Of a DNA stretch of 64,000 bases, positions 60,286-64,000 are shown piece after piece. The translations under genes and the position numbers were made by a program. The stretch comes from an uncultured Hymenobacter sp. GTDB taxonomy: Bacteria; Bacteroidota; Bacteroidia; Cytophagales; Hymenobacteraceae. Under the pieces are notes generated by a model that was given only the letters and a program-made list of their open reading frames with translations, was not told the DNA's origin and searched no databases. The stretch lies in the NCBI GenBank assembly GCA_913776615.1, contig CAJYPK010000019.1:1-64000 (forward strand). The letters run 5' to 3'. Positions within the stretch are counted from its first letter, which is position 1. Every line of letters begins with the position of its first letter.

Positions 60286-62700
60286 ATGAAGCATTTCGTC
60301 CCCTTTTCCCTGGTGTTGGGCCTAGCCGTTGCACCGACGCTGCGCAGCCAAGCCCAAACCGCCGGCCGAGTAACGGGCCGCCTGCTCGATGAGCGTCAGC
60401 AGCCGCTGCCCTTCGCCACGGTGCTACTCCAGCCCCTGCCCGATACGGCCGCCGTGCGCGTCGGCGGGGCCTCGCCCGACGGGAGCTACGCCTTCACTGG
60501 CGTACCCGCGGGGCGCTACCAGGTAACGGTGCTACTGCTGGGCTACCAGCGCTACCGCTCGGCCCCGTTTGAGCTGACGGCTGCCCGCCCGACCGTGCAG
60601 CTGCCCGTGGCGCAGCTGGCGCTGGCCAGCCAGCAATTGGCCGGCGTGCAGGTAGTGGGCCAAAAGCCCCTGCTCGAAATGCAGGGTGGCAAGGTGGTGG
60701 TAAACGTGGCGGCCAGCCCGACCACGGCGGGCGGGACGGCCATCGAGGCACTGCAAAAAGTGCCGGGGCTGGTGGTAATGAACAACCGCATTAGCCTGGC
60801 TGGGCGCGAAGGGGTGATTATCCTGCTCGATGGGCGCACCACGCACTATACCGACGTGGTGAGCATTCTGCGGGACTTCCCCAGCAGCAGCATCGAGAAG
60901 ATCGAGGTGATGAGCCAGCCCGGGGCCGCCTATGACGCCGCCGGGAGCGCGGGCATCATCAACATCGTGCTCAAGAAGAATACCGACCTCGGTACCAACG
61001 GCGCGCTCACCCTTACCGGGGCCTATGGGCGCTTTGGGAAAGGGGGCGGGACCCTCGACCTCAACCACCGCACCAAAGGGCTCAACCTGTTTGGCAGCTA
61101 CACCTACACCTACCGCAAAACCTACGACCAGCTCAACACCGACCGCACGGTACTGGAAGGCGGCCAGCCGCAGTACTACCGCCAGCAGAGCTACCAGCCG
61201 CGGACTTCCAACGTCAACAACCTGCGCCTGGGGGCCGACTATAGCCTGGCCCCGCGCCAGACGCTGGGCGTCTTGCTGAGCGGTTACACCACCCGTACCA
61301 ATATCAACGCCCTCAACCAGATTGACGTGAATGAGGGGGCCCTGGCCCGCAACAGCACCCGCAACGACAGCTACCGGCCCACCGACAGCTACGCCGCCAA
61401 CCTCAACTACAAGCTGGGCTTTGCCACGCCGGGCCGCGAGCTGACGGCCGATGCCGACTACTCAGGCTACCGCTCGGGCAACGACAGCCGCCTCACCAAT
61501 GCCGTGGAAGCGGCCGGTAACTCGCTCACGCAGTGGCTGGGCTTCAACCAGCAGACGAACATCAAGCTGGCGTCGGCCAAGACCGACTACGTGCAGCCGC
61601 TGGGCAAGAAGGGCAAGCTGACCGCCGGGGCCAAAGTAAGCGCGGCCGATATCGATAGCCGGCTGGACTTCAGCCAGCTGCTGGCCGGCGGGTGGCAGGG
61701 CGACGCCCAGCGCTCCGACCACTTTCAGTACCTGGAGCGCATCGGGGCCGGCTACCTCAGCTTCGACAAGGCGCTGCTGGGGGTGCAGCTGCAAGCCGGC
61801 CTGCGCGCCGAGCAAACCCACTCGGTGGCCAATTCCGTGGCCCTCAATAAAACCGTGACGCGCGATTACCTGGAGCTGTTTCCCAGCCTCTCGGTCGATA
61901 AGCCCCTGACTAAGGTAGTAGGAGTGAACCTGGCCTACAGCCGCCGCATCGACCGGCCCAGCTACCAGGACCTGAACCCCAGCATCGTGTACCTCGACCC
62001 GTACACCCAGCAAAAGGGCAACCCCTTCCTGCAACCGCAGTTTACCAACTCGTACAAGCTGGCGCTCACCTACCAGAAGCAGCCGGCCCTGTTGCTGGCC
62101 TACAACCGCACCAACAACGCCATCAGCCTGGCTACCGCGCAGCAAGACAGCGTGATTTATTCTACCAGTACCAACCTGGGCCGCCTCGATAATTACAGCG
62201 CCACCCTCAACCTGCCCCTCAGCCTGGGCAAGCGCGTGAGCGGCTACGGTGGCACGACCATCTTCTACAACCAGTACCGCAGCCAGTATCTGGGCAGCAC
62301 CTACGACAACGGCCGCCTCTCGGCCACGGTGTACCTGCAAACCAAAGTGGCGCTGCCGCAAGGGGTAAGCCTCGAAGTATCGGGCTTTTACCAAACGGCC
62401 GGCGTCAACGGCCTCGTCAACTACCGGCCCTTCGGGTCGCTCAACCTGGGACTGCAAAAGTCTTTCTGGCGCGACCAGGCCCAGGTCCGGCTGGCCGCTA
62501 CCGACGTCTTCTTCACCAGCCAGCAGCGCGGAACTGTGGCGTACCAGGATATGGACATCCACTTCTTCACCCAAACCGAGTCGCGCCAGGTGCGGGCCAG
62601 CTTTACCTATAAATTTGGCAATCAAAGCCTGAAAGCCGCCCGCAAGCGCACCACCAGCCTCGACGAAGAGCGCGGCCGCGTGAAAACCGATAAAGAATAA
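60286..62700 (+). CDS. Outer-membrane beta-barrel family protein (TonB-receptor-like)
   Basis: 804-residue outer-membrane protein from ATG 60286 with signal (KHFVPFSLVLGLAVA to SQAQ). Domains: carboxypeptidase-like regulatory fold (about 25-110: VTGRLLDERQQPLPFATVLL), plug-like part (about 130-240: ALQKVPGLVVMNNR, RGVIILLDG-like GREGVIILLDGRTTH, and PGAAYDAAGSAGIINI) and an OMP_b-brl_3-type barrel. Distinct from the SusC family: no SusD partner. It is 44 bases upstream of a LytS-like sensor, so perhaps functionally linked or co-transcribed. Ligand unknown. Confidence 0.9.
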   Translation: MKHFVPFSLVLGLAVAPTLRSQAQTAGRVTGRLLDERQQPLPFATVLLQPLPDTAAVRVGGASPDGSYAFTGVPAGRYQVTVLLLGYQRYRSAPFELTAARPTVQLPVAQLALASQQLAGVQVVGQKPLLEMQGGKVVVNVAASPTTAGGTAIEALQKVPGLVVMNNRISLAGREGVIILLDGRTTHYTDVVSILRDFPSSSIEKIEVMSQPGAAYDAAGSAGIINIVLKKNTDLGTNGALTLTGAYGRFGKGGGTLDLNHRTKGLNLFGSYTYTYRKTYDQLNTDRTVLEGGQPQYYRQQSYQPRTSNVNNLRLGADYSLAPRQTLGVLLSGYTTRTNINALNQIDVNEGALARNSTRNDSYRPTDSYAANLNYKLGFATPGRELTADADYSGYRSGNDSRLTNAVEAAGNSLTQWLGFNQQTNIKLASAKTDYVQPLGKKGKLTAGAKVSAADIDSRLDFSQLLAGGWQGDAQRSDHFQYLERIGAGYLSFDKALLGVQLQAGLRAEQTHSVANSVALNKTVTRDYLELFPSLSVDKPLTKVVGVNLAYSRRIDRPSYQDLNPSIVYLDPYTQQKGNPFLQPQFTNSYKLALTYQKQPALLLAYNRTNNAISLATAQQDSVIYSTSTNLGRLDNYSATLNLPLSLGKRVSGYGGTTIFYNQYRSQYLGSTYDNGRLSATVYLQTKVALPQGVSLEVSGFYQTAGVNGLVNYRPFGSLNLGLQKSFWRDQAQVRLAATDVFFTSQQRGTVAYQDMDIHFFTQTESRQVRASFTYKFGNQSLKAARKRTTSLDEERGRVKTDKE

Positions 62701-62703
62701 GCC

Positions 62704-62734
62704 GCTGGCTGGCGGCTCCGTACCGCCAGCCAGC
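62704..62734. terminator. Hairpin between the barrel protein and kinase genes
   Basis: GCTGGCTGGCGG (62704-62715) pairs exactly with CCGCCAGCCAGC (62723-62734). No T run; may be a partial terminator or RNA stability element. Confidence 0.6.
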
Positions 62735-62744
62735 CACCTCCGCA

Positions 62745-63758
62745 GTGCAAGACTTCCTCACCAACCGTTTGCAACGCTCCGACTACGTCGTGGCGGCCAT
62801 CTACTGGGTACTGGCCCTGATTTTTATCTTGCCAGTGTACGTAGCGGGCTACGGGTGGCCCCGGGCGGTGGCGGCCATGAGCTACAACATCGTGCTGGAT
62901 ACGGCGATGGTATTTTGGCTGGTGTTTGGGCTCCTGCCGCGCTTCACCGAGGTACACCGACTGGCCTACGGCTTGTTGCTGGCCCTCGCTGCGCTGGTAC
63001 TGAGTGGGGCGCTGTACCGCGTGGGCTACAATTTTATTCTCGACGAATACAGCCCGCTCACCTTGCACAGCTTTTTATCCGCCATTATCAACCACGGGCG
63101 CAGCTACGGGATCCTGGCCGTGCTGCTCATTGGTAAAAGCTATTTCGACGGGCAGCGCCGCTTGCTGCTGGCCCAGAAAGCCCAGGCCGAGAGTGAGTTG
63201 AAATCATTGCGCGCCCAGATCGACCCGCACTTTCTCTTCAATAACCTCAACATTCTCTACGCGCTTATTCAGCACAATCAGCAGGAGGCCAGTCATTTCC
63301 TGAGCTGCTTCTCCTCGCTCTACCGCTACCTCATCCGGCACAAGGATGCCGATTTCGTTTCGTTGGAAGAGGAGCTGCGCTTTGCCGACGAGTACATCTA
63401 CCTCTTGCAGCACCGCTTCGGCAAGGCCTATTCGTTTCACAAGGCCCTGCCGCCCGGCCCGGTCGATACCGGTAGTTTGCTGCTGGTGCCGGGCACGCTG
63501 CAAGTGTTGATCGAGAACGTTATCAAACACAACCGGGGCGACGAGGACGCCCCGCTGCTGGTTGTCATTGAAATTCGGGCCGATGAGCTGGCCGTGCGCA
63601 ATAAAATCGCCCCCAAGCGCACGCCGGTCGAGTCTACGGGGACCGGCTTGCATAATTTGCAGGAGCGCTATAAGCTATTATCGGGGCGCGGGCTGCACAT
63701 TTACCGCCACGACTTCTTCGAAGTAACCGTGCCGGTGCTGCGCCCCCAGCCGCGCTAG
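62745..63758 (+). CDS. LytS-type sensor histidine kinase
   Basis: 337-residue membrane sensor kinase. N-terminal membrane segments cover about residues 15-130 (for example VVAAIYWVLALIFILPVYV and LAYGLLLALAALVLSGALY). The His_kinase domain has LRAQIDPHFLFNNLNILYAL with the phospho-acceptor His near residue 163. The ATPase domain reads VLIENVIKHN (N box), TGTGLHNLQERYKLLSGRG (G box). Start is GTG 62745. The cognate LytTR response regulator follows. The last codons (LRPQPR) and stop are part of a 25-base duplicated segment. Confidence 0.93.
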   Translation: MQDFLTNRLQRSDYVVAAIYWVLALIFILPVYVAGYGWPRAVAAMSYNIVLDTAMVFWLVFGLLPRFTEVHRLAYGLLLALAALVLSGALYRVGYNFILDEYSPLTLHSFLSAIINHGRSYGILAVLLIGKSYFDGQRRLLLAQKAQAESELKSLRAQIDPHFLFNNLNILYALIQHNQQEASHFLSCFSSLYRYLIRHKDADFVSLEEELRFADEYIYLLQHRFGKAYSFHKALPPGPVDTGSLLLVPGTLQVLIENVIKHNRGDEDAPLLVVIEIRADELAVRNKIAPKRTPVESTGTGLHNLQERYKLLSGRGLHIYRHDFFEVTVPVLRPQPR

Positions 63759-63830
63759 CCGTCGCTTTGTAGGGCAAGCTTTAGCTTGCCCGGCGTCCGG
63801 CGCTACGCCCCCAGCCGCGCTAGCCGTCGC
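63741..63830 (+). repeat. 25-bp direct duplication flanking a hairpin (family D)
   Basis: CGCCCCCAGCCGCGCTAGCC.. at 63741-63765 recurs exactly at 63806-63830; counting flanking GCT[G/A] it is 29 bases with one change. Between them is GGGCAAGCTTTAGCTTGCCC-type hairpin. The first copy includes the kinase stop codon. Confidence 0.9.
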
Positions 63831-63863
63831 CCCAGGAGCTTTCACTTATTTCTGCCTGCTGCC

Positions 63864-64000
63864 ATGACCGTCCTGATTATCGAAGATGAAGAGCTCTCGG
63901 CCCGCCAGATAACGCAGTACCTGGCCGCCCACAGCCCCGACGCTACCGTAGTCGGCGTGGTCAAAAGCATCGACAAAGGCCTGGCGTGGTTTGCCAGCCA
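63864..64000 (+). CDS. Response regulator, LytTR type (partial at window end)
   Basis: Begins MTVLIIEDEELSARQITQYL with the acidic Asp/Glu pair of a receiver domain. Only about 45 residues are in the window, so the effector domain cannot be seen; pairing with the LytS-type kinase suggests LytTR. ATG 63864 follows CTGCTGCC without a clear Shine-Dalgarno site. Confidence 0.85.
   Translation, partial: MTVLIIEDEELSARQITQYLAAHSPDATVVGVVKSIDKGLAWFAS

Overview
The window is a chromosomal stretch from a GC-rich (clearly above 60% by eye) member of the Bacteroidota, most likely Hymenobacteraceae/Hymenobacter-like. Reasons: SusC/SusD pair, TonB-dependent receptors with N-terminal carboxypeptidase-like domains, promoters with the Bacteroidota -7 element TAnnTTTG, few clear Shine-Dalgarno sites, a fused DAHP synthase/chorismate mutase, and division-gene order murD-ftsW-murG-murC-ftsQ-ftsA-ftsZ. 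I saw no tRNA, rRNA, CRISPR array or intact insertion sequence. The spaces between genes are rich in small hairpin-forming repeats of at least eight sequence types.

Layout. 1-252: a long imperfect palindrome that repeats the start of murD in inverted orientation (possible contig-end fold-back). 193-9806: cell wall and division (dcw) cluster, all on +, ending in a strong terminator. 10201-11881: a small lipoprotein and a membrane acyltransferase. 11943-19840: a putative copper-handling locus. On the minus strand an MbnP-like lipoprotein is followed by two MauG/MbnH-type diheme enzymes; divergently, a small Cys-motif protein, a TonB-dependent receptor and a PepSY membrane protein. 19833-24591: FMN reductase, SDR, cupin, pentapeptide-repeat protein, a small hypothetical and lysA. 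24689-33798: DinB protein, glycosylasparaginase, two Tat-type Gfo/Idh/MocA oxidoreductases, a lower-GC alpha/beta hydrolase, an Old Yellow Enzyme and a secreted glycoside hydrolase. 33811-38470: phenylalanine/tyrosine operon (pheA, aminotransferase, tyrA, DAHP synthase-chorismate mutase) preceded by a classic attenuator with a 17-residue Phe-rich leader peptide. 39117-43952: SusC/SusD pair. 44075-46360: YeiH-type transporter and its probable LysR regulator. 46978-49095: M13 metallopeptidase. 49442-57040: TamA/TamB-like envelope biogenesis pair, divergent from a MoxR ATPase. 58236-60074: macro-domain protein, DUF6882-like protein, small Thr-rich secreted protein. 60286-64000: outer-membrane beta-barrel protein and a LytS/LytTR-type two-component system cut by the window end.

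Most interesting: (1) the MbnP-MbnH-MbnH/TonB receptor/PepSY locus, which reads as a Bacteroidota copper acquisition or handling system using post-translational Trp oxidation; (2) the Phe leader-peptide attenuator, with leader peptide, antiterminator and terminator all visible; (3) a perfect 15-bp LysR-type operator before yeiH; (4) dispersed hairpin repeats that supply the last codons and stop of two genes, sit against start codons of murC, ftsZ and tyrA, and in one enzyme are translated as a linker.
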